A program made the translations under genes and the position numbers. Below are positions 27,201 through 40,727 of a DNA stretch of 64,000 nt, in pieces. The notes under the pieces are model-generated. The model saw only the letters and a list, made by a program, of their open reading frames with translations, was not told the DNA's origin and did not search any database. Numbering within the stretch: position 1 is the stretch's first letter; every line of letters starts with the position of its first letter. The stretch comes from Struthidea cinerea (lineage: Eukaryota; Chordata; Aves; Passeriformes; Corcoracidae): the NCBI GenBank assembly GCA_013397865.1, contig VZTI01004548.1, positions 187,299-251,298 of the forward strand. The letters are read 5' to 3'.

Positions 27201-28199
27201 CATGTCTTACAGCAAAGTATCCTTTTTAATGCTGAAGTCTTTCTCCTCCAGTACTTAGGGCCAGATTCCTCAGGCACCACTCCACGATGCAGGTTAGCCC
27301 TGGAGTCTGGATTTGCACATAAAGTACATCTGTGCTCCTTCCAGGTGAATGGGATGGAGCCTAAGTAAGGTGCTTTTGCCAAGGTAGTAGCTTAGTGAGC
27401 AGTGTGGGCTGGTGCAACACACCTGGAAGTGAAGTGTTTCATAAGCCAGAGCTGTGAGTACTGGAAACACAACTTGGGTTTGTCCTGTGCCCCAGGACAG
27501 TGACTGGTGCTGGTACTGTGAGTGCTTGGGAAGCTGTGAGCATCCCAGGGCTGTGCTGGCATGTACCGGCAACAGTCTGGAAAGGTTAACACACGCCAAG
27601 AAGTGGTTGGTAAGGTTTCTTAGGAACTTCTGAGGTGTTGTTTGCTTAGGGGATATTTTTGTCAATGCTGATAGTAATAATTGCATGCAGCGAATTGTCA
27701 GGGCTGTGCACATATTAGGTGTAAGAAGACTACTCTTATTTGCATAAAGTGCTAATATCTTTATAACATTTCTTCTGTTGTTTATGAAGCTACGAGTTAT
27801 TTCTCCACTCTATATTCATGTTCAGAAGAGCAGTAATTCAGTTTTGGTAGCTCACATTTTGATAATCTGCCCAACTGTACTTGAGAATGGGTTATAAAGA
27901 AGCAGGACCACTCTGCACAGTGCATTGAACCCTCCTGCCCAGGGCCTAATACACATCCAAAAGCTTTGTTCAGTTGTGGCATTTTTTTAATCAGCACCTA
28001 TGTGTTGTGAGCGTTTCACTGAGGCTTCTTTCCCCTTTGCAAAGTAAAAGACACTTCTGGCTATTCTGTCTTAGCCTAATGAAAGGCTGTTCAGTGAAAA
28101 GCCCTTTTGCTCCTTTCCTGTTCTTGTGGCATGGCATACAAAGCAGTCTAAACACAGTGGCTCTGAGCTGTTCTTCAGCTGTCTAGATCTCATAGTCAT

Positions 28200-31100
28200 A
28201 GTTAAGACGACTTTTCCAGAGAAGAAAATGCGTGACCATGGTCATTAAAGATTTTCCGAGGGTACCTTGGAATATCGTTGTCACCCTGAAGCCATTAAAT
28301 AAATATGGCAAAAAATGCAAACGTGTTCAGGTGTCTTTTTTAAGAAAAGTGTTTCATGCCGGTCACTCTGAGGACATAATATTGTAATTTTTGTAGCTAT
28401 ATATGGCCTTGTAAATTTATATTATGATCCCCTTGGTGATATAAAAATAATGATGTAGTCTCAGAATTAACATGGGAAAGCATTTGTTAAAACTCTTGGG
28501 TGCCTTCAGTTCAAGTGGAGTGGTTAATACGGAAATATGTGTGGTTCTAATGGATGAATACATCAAATAAACTAGAATGTTGGATGGAGTTGTGATATAA
28601 ACAGTATATTTCCTCTATTGAATGTAATTTTCAGTTACATTATGTCCTGCTGAGCCATCTAAAATGTTTCAAAGAATCCATAATAGTCACTAATGCCAGT
28701 CATATACTACATTGACCTCAGTCTATGTGCATTAATTAATCAAAAATGTAATTTGATGAGTTTAAGTCAGAAGTGCAGTATGAAATCCTTTCAGTGCAAT
28801 ATATTTATTTTGCCAGCATTATATACATATAACACCATCGTAGACTGGATTCTGTCATGATCTGCTGCTAAGACTGAAGATATTGTAAGTGTGTTTCTAG
28901 ATCCATGAGTGCTATTTGCTGCAATCTTAGTTCTTACTGGCTTTTTTACCCCTGCTTAAAAAAGGAGATATTATGATTTTAGGAGCCAATATTAGTCTGC
29001 AGTTTGTGTAGCACGTCTTTTATTAGCAAGATAAGGCTTTATTCTTTAAGGGGAATGAAAAAGAAAAAAAGAACAAAAGTAGGGATATGAACAATAAAGA
29101 AGCCAGTCTCCTGACATTGTTTGGCTTAGCAAGAGCAAGCCTTTCAGCTGAGTACACTGGTGTCAGTAATTGCTCTGTAGATAGAATTGCCTATTGCTCG
29201 GTGGGGCTGGCATTATCGATCAGTTGGGTTTGTCCGTGAACTGACAGTGATAATCTCAAATTAGATCAAGTTTTTATTAAAGGAATAAAATCAAATTATG
29301 CCTGACTGTAGACAAATAATAATGAGTTATATAAACACATAATTATTGCAGTACCATTTTTGCTGAGATTTCTTGAAAGTAAAGCCCCAATCCCCCCATT
29401 TTGTTTTTCCTGCCGTTTGTTACACAGTTCTCTGGGCAGGCCTGTGGATTTTTAATGGCTTTGTAATGGTTGCCACAAAGAGGTGGAGAGGTGAGCCTCT
29501 CTTTGAAAGGGGAGGTGTATGAGGGGGAATACAAGGATGCATAAGTTATTGCAGCCTCAAGGCAGCAGTAATTTATGCACTGACAATTTGAGTTTCATGC
29601 TATGCTATTTTAAAAAAGCCTTACAATGAACTGCCTCAGTTACGCAAGTGTCTGTGGTGCTTTAAGAGATATTCCATATCATGGAGACAGTTAGGAGAAA
29701 AACTTTTGGAACACATTCATCACAGTGTTGTAGTTGTCCTGTTTCAGTAAGAAAAAAATAGTGATAAAAAAGCCGACTTATTTTCCACTTCTTAACATGA
29801 ATTTGGGTGCCCTGAAGCATATTGCAGGGTTGTCTCATTGCTTATTTGTCTCATTTTAGATGTGTTGATGCAAGTGAAAATTGTGTGCATCTATATTGTT
29901 TTAGTGTAGTTATTATTGTAGTCGTCCTCTCTGAAACCACTTAGTTACACTTTTCAAAGAAAACAACAAAATGGCTGTGAATGGCAGACATTTAATAGTG
30001 ACCCATTTGGTTTGCATGTTTTCCTTATGCTCCAAATCAGAGGAGAGTACACACTGCATTTATGACATATAAGACCAATCAATGCTTCCCTTTTGACGTG
30101 ACCATAAAGTAATATCTCTGTATTAGAGCACCATTTCCTTATAGGAAGGTATTCAGCTTGGCTGTTGGATTATGAATTCTCAATTATATGGTAGTAATTT
30201 TCATTATTTTAACAATTATGAAGCTACACCTCTGGATGCATAAATAGAAACAGTGACTTCGAAAGTATGAAGTGTATAGAACTACACTGAGCTTTCATTA
30301 TTAATATAACATACAGAGTGTAAGCAGCTGTAGACCATTACAATTTAGATTTAATTTATGTAACCTCTGGGTTGACCATCTTCAAAAACTGGCTGCAGTA
30401 GGTAATGTGAACACATCATTGTCTGTCTCATTGTGAATTTTAGATGCCAGCTGCATGCTCATAACATTTTATTGTGTCTCCTATGAAAATTATGGATGAA
30501 AAGATAATGTGAGCGATTATGTTATTTGTTCTTAAGTGTTAAGTGCTATTCGTTTTGCACAGGTATCTTCTTGCTTTATGGGATATTCATTTGCATTTTT
30601 CTGCAGATAGTGTTTCTGTGACTTTAGTGACCTCGCTCTGACTCAAAAGCTGGGTTTTGTCAAAATGTTTTTAACATTAAAACTTTTACTGCAGGGAATT
30701 CAGACTGCTACTGGATGTAACCAAGTCAGCTCAGTTGTGTTAAAATCAGCATATGCCTCAGAGCATAGTGAAAGCCATTCATTGCATTTCTTTGAAGTGA
30801 AGCCATGCAGATTTGCACAGGTGAAGATTTGACCTAATGTGTTTAAAAATAATTTCTTTACGTGTCCATTTCAAACAACAGAATTGTATCACAGAGATAA
30901 GAACTTGTACAAAACCATTCTTATGAAAGATGAAAAAATCTGCCATTTTTTGATATTCAAATGTGTTCTTTTTTCTAAATCCCAGATAGGTAATCTTTAG
31001 GACTCCACATGAATAATGGATGCTATTTAAAATGTTTGCTTAAGAACAATGAGTTTTTTGTATCAATAATGAGAAGTTCTGCTGTGGACCACTTTAATAT

Positions 31101-33000
31101 TTTGATTGTCATGTTTTATACCACTCTTGAGGTCAGATGGTGGAGCTACACTTAATTACTGTATTTAACCTGTAGTCATTACTGAAGGTGGAGAGGGAAT
31201 ACATTTTTGCTCTGTTCTGCAACATCTGTCACAATGGGGATGTTTGAGAACTGCTTTAAACAAATAATTGCAGATTATTACACTAGAGTGAAGGGAAACA
31301 GGGAGGCTTCAGTGGACATTTTGCTAGAAAATTGAGAATTAGCTTCAATTTTATTACTTGAGGTATGTTTATGTGAATTATAGTAAGAAGAATGGCGGCT
31401 TCAATTGTCACACAGAGACCAGAGTCTAGAAGCAATAAAGGCGGAAATTGCTGTGTCACAAGGGAAACTGGTTTTCTGTAAACTAATAAAAATGATGTTC
31501 TAATGATTTCTCTGTGATCCTTCAGGGATTTTTAGGAACATATTTGTTAAAGAAACCTGCAAGCTGTTGTATTTCTGTGGTTTTAGTCTTTTTTAATGAC
31601 TATCCTGTACAGAATATTCCTTGGTGCAGTGTCTTCTTCTCAAGTTACTATTCACAGTCTTTTCTCATTTCCTTTCAAGGAATTTTTACTTTATTCTGTG
31701 ATAACATAACACTAGGCTCTTCAACATAAATAAAAAATGTATATTTTCTTTCCTGCCTGACAGAATTAAAGCATGGAAAGAATAACTTAAAGTCAAGGGG
31801 AACCTGAGAAGGAGTGGGAAATGTTGAGTGAAACAGAAATTGCAAAATTCATTTTGAACCAAGCTGAAAAGTGTTAGTTTTTCTGCAAGAGATCTGGTCC
31901 ATGCTATTTCAAGCCTAACTTCTAGTTTAAGATTTGTTCAGCTTTGAAAGTAAGTGTCATTAACTTTCATTTAGAAAAATATTTTCCTTCCTTTTTTTCA
32001 GCCTCAGTTATAATTTCAGTTTGGCCTACATCAATTTATCATTGGGGTCCCCTTCTCTCCTAAAGGTCTGTTCTTCCAATGAGTGTAATGTCAATTGAAA
32101 AAAAAATTCACCAGCTTTGTTACTGAATTAAAGGAGCTATGATTGCTAATGGGACATTTCCATAAATAGTAAGTGAAGTTATAAGCCCACATACATATGC
32201 AGGGTATGAAAAATTTGAGAGTGGCCACTGACCACACTTTACAGAAGAAAGCAAGACAACAATAAACATGCTCCTTTTTTGGCCGAAAAGAAATTTGTCA
32301 GGACATTACTTCAGTAATATCCCCATATTATTTAAATATTTTATCATATTATTTTGTCCAAGAATATAATTTTGCTGAGACTAGAATTACTTGCATACCT
32401 GCCTTTAGTTGTTATCATCCACACTTGGTTTTATTGTATTAATAACTATTTAATAGTAAGTCAAGACACTGTAAACATACTGTAAATATGTTCCTATATT
32501 AAATTTGGTCAAAAGCAAATCAGATATTTAGTTATGATTTTTAATTCATTAAATTATGGAATTACTGCCTTCTGCATTGTATAAAATTATTTTAAATTAA
32601 TTTATCATTTATAGATATTTATAAACACATTCTAAGTAAAAAGCATGAAATTATTATTATTAATGCATTTTGCTGCAATAAATATAGCAAGTTTTGCTTA
32701 CAATTGTTCAGCTGCAGAGCAAAATCTTCCATGTTTATTTTCTTCTCACTGTGGTCTTGTTCCCATGATGTTTCCATACTGTTGTATAGTGATGATCATG
32801 CATTATCTTTGTACACTTCTTAAATATTGTTTTATTGGTGTGAATGAGAGATGCTTTCCCTTTGCCCCAAGTGTTAGTTTGTATTTTTGTTAGGAAAGAT
32901 TATTAGAGACTTGCCAGAGCCATGCCTATTTGTAAGGACCTACTCAAGAGCCGAGGGTGGTGGGAGTAGGTTGTAGCCAGACATAAGAACCACCAGGCAG
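28200..33000. other. AT-rich intronic stretch, no genes seen
   Basis: There is no open frame of note, no transposon and no RNA gene here. The sequence is AT-rich but not low-complexity, with scattered homeodomain/POU-like motifs such as ATTTGCAT (30588-30595). Long neuronal-gene introns often hold conserved non-coding enhancers in such stretches, but conservation cannot be assessed from one sequence. Confidence 0.3.
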
Positions 33001-33924
33001 TGGTGAACAGAACAAGCAGTCAGGTTTGCTTGCTGTCATACTTCTTGCCTGTTACTTTCCAGACAGGCAGCCTAATTTATGTAATTTTTGTCTTGCCTCG
33101 TACAGAAGGTGAATGATACTTGTGGCACCACAGGAGTCAAATGAAGCCATGGTACAGAGTTGCATCGTCTAGTGTTGAGAGTATTTTCACAGATGGAGGA
33201 GATCACCTAGACGAAATGGAGTGTTGAGACTCTGATCTCTTACTCCTGGTGGCATGTATTGTTCATTCTCACACCAGCCTTTGCAAATACCAGGATGAAA
33301 ATCCTGTTAAAACTGAGATCTTTTCCTTCATCCTATTCAGTTTTCAAAGCAAAAACCTTAAGCAACACAAAAGATACTCCAAAATCCATTAAGCTGCATA
33401 ACAAAAAATTGCCCTGCCAGGAAAGCAAGCTTGTTTTGTACCCCTTGTGGAGAATGGAGAAGTTGGTGTCTCTACTATCAGCTGTGGACCACTGCACGCT
33501 CTTGTGTTCTAGCAGACAGTTCTACCACAGTGTTATAAGAAGGCCCCTTCCAGACCTCTGGTCTTTTTAGATAAGTCAGTCTGCAAGGTAATCCTTTTTT
33601 CTTCTGAAGTTAATAGAAATATGTAGTTTAAAAGGCAAGTCTCTGTACATTGGGGTCTTGTTTTCTAGTGGTGCCTGGAAGAGACTTTATGCATGAACTG
33701 TGCTTGTTTCACTAATTGGATTGTTGCATTCAGCTGCTGTTGAGTTGCTTTGACAATACCCAGTGGAGCCTCTGCATTTTGTGAGCAAGAGTACAATGTT
33801 GGTGCATCGGTTTCACCACAACTGTAGCTCTGTTAAAACCGTCACATTTGCTGACCATTCAATAGAGGTCATTCTGTTTGTGAGAGAACAAGCCAGCCAG
33901 AAAAGAATTACATGGCTTCTGGCC

Positions 33925-33941
33925 AAAAAAAAAAAAAAAAA
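33925..33941. repeat. A17 homopolymer
   Basis: Seventeen consecutive A residues. The bases after the run (GGGCACCATAG) have no direct-repeat partner nearby, so no insertion is inferred. Confidence 0.85.
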
Positions 33942-35306
33942 GGGCACCATAGAAATGTTTTATCTTTAAAGATGTCTCCCTTTTTCCTTTTTCTCTTTTT
34001 TCCTTGGGATCCTTTCCAAAGAAATGAAGTGTATTATTCATGTGGCTTTTGGGAGAAAGAATATTTGAAATAGCCTTTTAGCAATACATCACTGAGGTCA
34101 ATATGTGTATGTCAGATACAGGTGTTGCAGTTTTATTTACTATATAGTGTAGAGGGATGCAGTCTGATCCATCAAAGTAAGGAAAAGCTGGCTTTCACGA
34201 CATTCCACCTGAGTGTGGAACAACTGCTTTAATGCAGTCTGAGTGCTGCCACATCAGAGTCTTCATCTCCCCCCTTTCTTTGCTGGTAATGTTATTCTGG
34301 AACACTTGGGAGAAAAGGCACAGTTTTGGTCTGCAAATGCCAAGTGAAAATTTAAGTCGTTCTTTCAAAGACAACTGCTGGTGCAGAAGCTCCCTGAGTA
34401 CTTCAAAGCAATCCCATGGCACTGGAGTGTTAAAGGTGGGTCCAGAGTGTGTTTGAAGATCATGCTCAGTGTTGTTGCTCTGAGAAACTATGTGAAGGAC
34501 ACAGGAACTGAAGCTTCAGTAGGGAGTGAAATCTTTCTCAAGTTGTCAATAATGTATTTTATTTAAGAGGAAAATCAAGCAAGAAAATACAAATAATAGC
34601 AAGGAAGAGCTTTCCTGTGCCACACCAGATGTTCAGCTCCATTCAGAATTCCTAGAGGAGTCAATGGGAGGTATGTCCAGCATATTAGACTTTTCCATGC
34701 TGCTTGAATATCATGTCAGTTGGCTGTGAATTGTTCTTTGCGACTTTCTAAAATGTGATAATTTGGATTCAAATTTATCCTTTCTCCCTTCTTTGGCCAG
34801 TATATTTTATATATTTTAAATTTGGAATGGCAAAGGGTCTTTCCTGCCAAACAGGTTAGGATGCTTAGATCTTTTTGTAAACTCTTTCTGGAATAATACA
34901 CCCTAATCTCTTTGGAAAGATGGCTGGAATAATTGCAAATGATCTCTGAATTCCCACAAAAATGCTGCACGGCTTTAGCTGAAGCAGATTTAGGCTAATG
35001 TTAATTGTTGGTGTTTTAAAACTCTTGGCAGGGAATGGGAAAGATCTAGAACATAGACAGTTAATTTAGCTCTCTTCCTGCTTCACTCCCACGGTGTTAC
35101 AGTTCCAGGATGTAAGAGGGAGAATAAAATACTGCTGTATGTGGAAAATGAGGTGGGAGTATTATGTGGAAGGCTGAGGAATTAGAAAGTCAAGTTATTT
35201 CTCTTCTGCTGTTCGGGATAGATAATGTGAAAAATCCACTCATCACCAGAGTCCTGAGTACAGAGGACATCTGGAAGTGTGCTTAGGATAGGCTGAAGGT
35301 CTGAAG

Positions 35307-35350
35307 TGGTTTATCCCAGAGTGCCTGGACCTGTACTCTGGGATAAACCA
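35307..35350. repeat. 16-bp perfect inverted repeat (hairpin)
   Basis: The left arm TGGTTTATCCCAGAGT (35307-35322) and right arm ACTCTGGGATAAACCA (35335-35350) are exact reverse complements around a 12-base spacer. Pairing does not extend outward, so the fold would be about 44 nt, shorter than a usual microRNA precursor. A perfect match of this length at such close range is very unlikely by chance in 64 kb. A template-switch event, a small palindromic element or a structured intronic RNA could explain it. Confidence 0.85.
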
Positions 35351-36520
35351 AAGTTTTGTAATGTAGCAAAATCAGTGGAGGTGTAGACGGGATGTGCTTC
35401 ACTGCATGCCAGTAGGATCATGGTCTCAGGCCTCTGTGTTTCGGAATGCCTTTATTTTGAATTGTCCCTCAGTTCCACGTCATCCAGAGTGACAGAGGTG
35501 AACCACGATGGGGGAAGTAAATTGAGTAGAAGCCATGAAGTGTAGCAGAGAAGGACAACAGTGCTATTTCTGAAAGATAGGAGTGAAGACAAGAAGATTT
35601 CCATTACAGGAGAGACAAAGGGGATATCCAAAGAATGAGGACAGAGATGCAAAGTTTAGACCTTTTAAAAAAGGGACAAAAGTTTTGCTGCATTAAAAAG
35701 AATAAAAAGAAAAGGAATCAATGAAGTGATGGGGCATGCTCTAAACAGTGAGCAAGAATATCTGGCACTGAGAGCTAAGACCTTAGTGGGAACTGTTAAA
35801 CATAGCAGTACAGCTGCAATGTGATTCTAGACCTCTTACACTATTTTACATTGCACAATCATAATCCAGTGTTTAAGGAATATGCTTTATAAATCTTTGC
35901 GCTTTTATTGCCCCCTTTTTTTTGCAGAAACAACAATAATAGAACTTTTTGCTATAAAAAGAAAAATGTTGGCTTGCTATTTCACTGCAGGGAGAGTGAT
36001 GGTTAGTATTGAGTACAATCAGGGGGGACCAGCTCCCTGGAGTAAGCACAGGCATTATATTTTGAGCCTAGAACATCTGTACATTAATAATTAGTAAGGT
36101 TAGATGGAAATTTCTTATTGAAGTCAACTCCATTTTTTTGCAGGCGTGACCAACCTGGTTTTAACTTGTATTTCATACCAGCCCAGAGATAACTACAGTG
36201 GCAGAAAGTGTTAAAGAAATCTTACTTTGTTTATGTGGGGGTAAAAAATAGAAGTAGACAAGAAGTGTCACCCTATTAACGGAGGGCAGTGATGGAACAG
36301 GAACTTTTTGGTTTAAAGTATTGATTTGCACAAAACACAACTTTTCCACTCTTCATACCAGGGACCTCCATTGTTCTGTGAAATCTTTCTTTGCTTGAAT
36401 GTCTACAGTAATGCTAAAGTGGTTTGTCAGAACGATCAGTGCTTGGGCCTCTAGCTGTGTGTGCCAGTTACTGTATATTTTCTCCTTCAGATTAGATAAT
36501 GCTAAAGTTCTTGCATATTT

Positions 36521-36554
36521 TAGTTTGCTAACCATTGTAGTTTGCTAACCATGC
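36521..36554. repeat. 17-bp tandem duplication
   Basis: Two adjacent copies of TAGTTTGCTAACCAT plus two bases (36521-36537 and 36538-36554) are identical at 15 of 17 positions, with the differences at the 3' end. Confidence 0.85.
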
Positions 36555-37975
36555 AATCAGATTTGTGAGACTTTGGATTCATGGAAGAGTAGTCATGCAT
36601 CACTATAACATCAAAGCAAATGGAATAAAATAATTCTTTTGTTTCACTGAATATCAGATTGAATATTCAAATAACATATAAGTATTCTAAATAATAATAA
36701 ACACTTGGCAGCGTTTTTGTGTGTAAAGCCCAATATCATCAGAGTACCAAGCCTGTCTGGTCTCAAGGATGTGTTTTCTACAGCTGCCTAATTTTACAAA
36801 GCGATTCTGAGAAAACATTAAGAACAATTTAGTTTGAAACTATGAAAACAGAGAGTATGTGGTTTACGTGCACCCCCTTCCTTGTAATAGATAATCTATG
36901 GCTCTGCAACCTTGGAAGGGAATTTTCTATCTTCCTTTTCTTCTTCAAGCTAACAATTGATAGTCTGTTTCAGATATATATACATCCCATTTAGTCAGAC
37001 AGTCCTTATCTGTGCACTTGTTGAACATGTTGCAGTGAAATAACTAATTAACAGCATATTCTGTAGAGAATTATGTGCCACTTTTTAAGCAGGCCACAGA
37101 GTACATATCCTGAGATGCAGATATCCTATTTTGGTAAGTGATTTCCAAAGGACAGGTCTTTCAGAGGTATTTAGGGTTTCAGCACACAGAGTGACATTGT
37201 GAAAAGCACATCGGTGAGAGCTGTGTGTGGCTGTCATTGAAGGCAGTGGCATGCAGGTACCTCACCTGCTGAGGTTCTTCAGCATCTGCATCTTAATTGC
37301 CTCTGAAAACCTGCTCCCACCATCCAACCCAAGTCACTTTTGACAATGGAAGACAGATACCTGTGAAAATGCTACCTCTGCTGTGCTGTGAAGTGAGCCC
37401 GTATCTGAGAGAATCACAGGCGAAAGTATTAGTTGTTTCAAATTCTCTGGTTATTGCCATTTCTAGATTATTTAACAGAATCTTTACTATTTACCAAGTA
37501 CACATGCAAGAACAAGACTTTTTTTCTACATTTATTTATAATATAAATCAAAGAAACACAGTTTTACATGTTCAGTGATTTTACTGTAGTGTCATGGATA
37601 GATATGAGTCTGTAGTTCAGCAGCAGTTAACAAAGATCTAGAGGACATGAATTCATGAAGAATGCATGAACTTTTGCTGATACTGTTCCATGTTCGTGGT
37701 GATCCATCAGTGTACGCTTCCATTATGCTAATTTTTGGACAAATTTTGAGGGCATATGCGTGTCTATCAAAAGGTTCTTTATATGCAGGACCAGGTTTTG
37801 CCCAAGGTGATCGTAAGGTAAGGTTGAGCTTCTGCTGAAGTTGCCTTTGAAGTCATATAGGTTATTCTCTGAGTTCAGTTTCTCTGTGAAGCCTGTCATA
37901 CTGGTATTTCCCAGTTGTCAATTGTCAGAGCAGTAATTTAGACAAAATCTGCCCATGCCTAAGTAATGTTACCTC

Positions 37976-37997
37976 TTTTTTTTTCTTTTTTTTTTTT
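37976..37997. repeat. T-rich run
   Basis: T9, a single C, then T12. Simple slippage-prone tract. Confidence 0.8.
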
Positions 37998-39212
37998 AAA
38001 TATCTTGTGCTGTAGAAAAGTCTGGATCTGAAGCCCAGACCTTGCTGGTTTGTGGAGCCAAGAATGCCTCTCTATTTCCTTCCTCAACTGAGCACATCAG
38101 CGCTTGGAGAGATGAAGCCTGAGCTAAATGTTTGAATCACATCCCTGCCTCTCGTTAGTGAATCCTTATGCTGAAATGTTTGCACATTTCTGTATAATTC
38201 AGCCTAATATTCAGCTAAATCAGGAGCAGCATGTGCAGTAACTGACCACAGATCTGACACACATCTGGGGTTTCTTCCCCCATCTGAGCTTACTGGCTCC
38301 AATCCATGTATTTAGAAGGTGCAAAATATAACACAACAGCCAAAACAATTCTGTGTTTCAGGAGAGGAGGGATATCTGATGCTAAATTTCTTAGTGATTT
38401 TTGGTGCAAAAGAGCCAAAGGTTACAAGGTTGAATAATAAAAGCAAGGCATTGTTTCCCCTTTAGTCTGTTTCTTGAATAGCAGGTAAAGCCAAAGGGAT
38501 TTCCTGACTGGCAGGCAGTGGGAAGTCTCTAATCTGCAGATTACATGAGCCTGTTGTGTGTCACCACCCTGCAGAATAAACCAGGTTCTTTTTGAGACAC
38601 AGGGCATTACGCTGCAAGAAGGAAGGGAGTCAGGTCACTGATACAGAGCACTGAGCCAGCCCATCCTCATTCTGCCACCTCATTTGCGTGAAGTGTTCTG
38701 AAAGGTAACTTGTTACCCCCAAGCTTTGTGCTGGGTTAGGTGTTGCCTACTGATGCCATGTGAATTCTCCAGTAACTTGGTGAATTTTCATCCTGTGGTG
38801 TCACTACAGGAGGAATCAGTATCAAGGAGGTCAGATGATACATTCTGTGTACTGGTCAATGCACTACAACTATATTTGTGTGTTCAAGCTCAATTCAGAC
38901 TAGATCTGTATTACCACGTAGTTAGGGGGTATACAGACTGGTTTAGAATTAATATGAGGCCTTGTAATTAACAAATACATCATTGTTATTAAGAGAAATG
39001 TTGTACGAAAAAACATAGGAAATAGTGCTATATAAAAGCTCCATATTGCCAGCTATTAGCAAAAACGAGGCAGAAACAGCCAGCTGACTGACAAAAAAGA
39101 AACACATATGCAGACTGTGAATATGGATCCATAAATTATCATTTATATTACCATAAAAAACTCATTTAAATTTCAGAATACTTTTAAGCTCAGTAGTTAC
39201 CCTTTGATTGCC

Positions 39213-39230
39213 TTTTTTTTTTTTTTTTTT
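39213..39230. repeat. T18 homopolymer
   Basis: Eighteen consecutive T residues, the longest homopolymer seen in the window. An 8-base echo of the left flank (TGATTGCC) near 39607 is too weak to call a target duplication. Confidence 0.85.
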
Positions 39231-40699
39231 GTTCAGAATAAATAAAAGGAAATTAACTTATGGGTTGAGCTATGAGACACATTCCAGCTGCAAGGGCAAT
39301 TAAAATGCTGGCTACTAAAGGGTGAGATGTTGATGAAGAGAGACTTTGAAAGGCTGATAGCATCTGTTAATGAAAATTCTCGGAGGCATAAGATCTGTTT
39401 GCTCAGGTAGTTTGAAAACAGAAAGTGTAGATAAAGGTTAGGAACTGGAATAAATGTTTTTCTAACATGATTGACTGAAGGTCAGATAGAAAGAATAATT
39501 TTTCTATGTCTGAGGACAATTCAACTAGCATTTTTTTTTCCAAGACATTCATCAGAGGTGAACCCAGGGGTTTTTTTATTATGAATATGTATTTCAATTC
39601 ATAGTCTGATTGCCATAATCTCCTGTGATTGTTTCTTCAAAGGAATAATATTTATCACTTTTTAGACTCAGTAGTTCCAAACATGTTTAAGAGAAGGCAG
39701 ACAGCAATACTCTTGCACGCTCATGCTAAAATCCCTGATGTATCGTAGTAAAGAGTTAACTTCTGTTCCCAATATTTTTAAATTTACAGCATACTTTGAA
39801 ATTATGTTTTTCACTCTTTGAATATACGAAGCCAAGTTTCAGGTATTTTCAAAATCCTCTGCTGTTGATACATGAGTAAGTTTCCTTTTTCCAGAACATC
39901 TATTGCCCTTAACAGAATAAAGGCAGTGATTCTCTCTTTTGACTAAAAAAGTTACTTAGCTTAAAAAGAATTAATTTTTATTTCCTTTCTCAGATGATAA
40001 TTCCACTCAATACTTTCCTTCTTAACTCCATTTGTAATTGTATCACAATTATGCAACTTTACCTGGAATTATAAGTAATGGTTCCCATTAGTATCCCAGC
40101 TCACTGGGGGCTTGTAGCTATTCAGCTTGCTCTAGTAAATAAGAGAAAAATACATTCTGGGATGCCATATGGATGGAATGTGGCTTTACATGGAATGTGC
40201 TACTGTTGTTTAGCAGACGGGTTGTCTTTTCTAGACTGATAATTGTTAACTCTTTGATTCCTAATTAGAATCTTTTTTTCTGAGATAAATATGTAAACGC
40301 AATTAGATATGTACTTTTAACATGCAGTAATCAGCCTCATCGGTTGAGTGTTAGTCAACACATTGGGATTTTTGTTCTGGTTCAGTTTTTCAACTGCAGG
40401 TAGAGGTTGTGAGTGATACCTGATGATGGTGCTTTACACTACTTCATTCTTTTATGTGTTTTCTTCCATTGATTTCCATGCATGTTTCAAACAGAAAAAT
40501 TACACGGCATCTCTCTCTCCCCCTCCTGACTAGAAAAAGAATATAAGAGACTGTCATCCAAATGTGCCGAAGTTAAGGACAGATGAAGTCCACTTAGGCC
40601 TCATTATGGTCAGCTCACAGTGTCTGATGTCAGGATTATGGCTGAGATATCTGTGGTGACTAGATCTGTTTTTTTAGTAACCAATGCAGAGGGGTAATG

Positions 40700-40727
40700 A
40701 AAAAAAAAAAAAGAAAACAAAAAAAAA
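40700..40727. repeat. A-rich run
   Basis: A-runs broken only by single G and C bases. Low-complexity intronic sequence. Confidence 0.8.

Noticed and set aside
39182..39620. T18 run as the tail of a minus-strand retrocopy
   Set aside because: Only an 8-base partial repeat (TGATTGCC) was found at the far side, without the expected T-rich continuation, and the interval does not look foreign.
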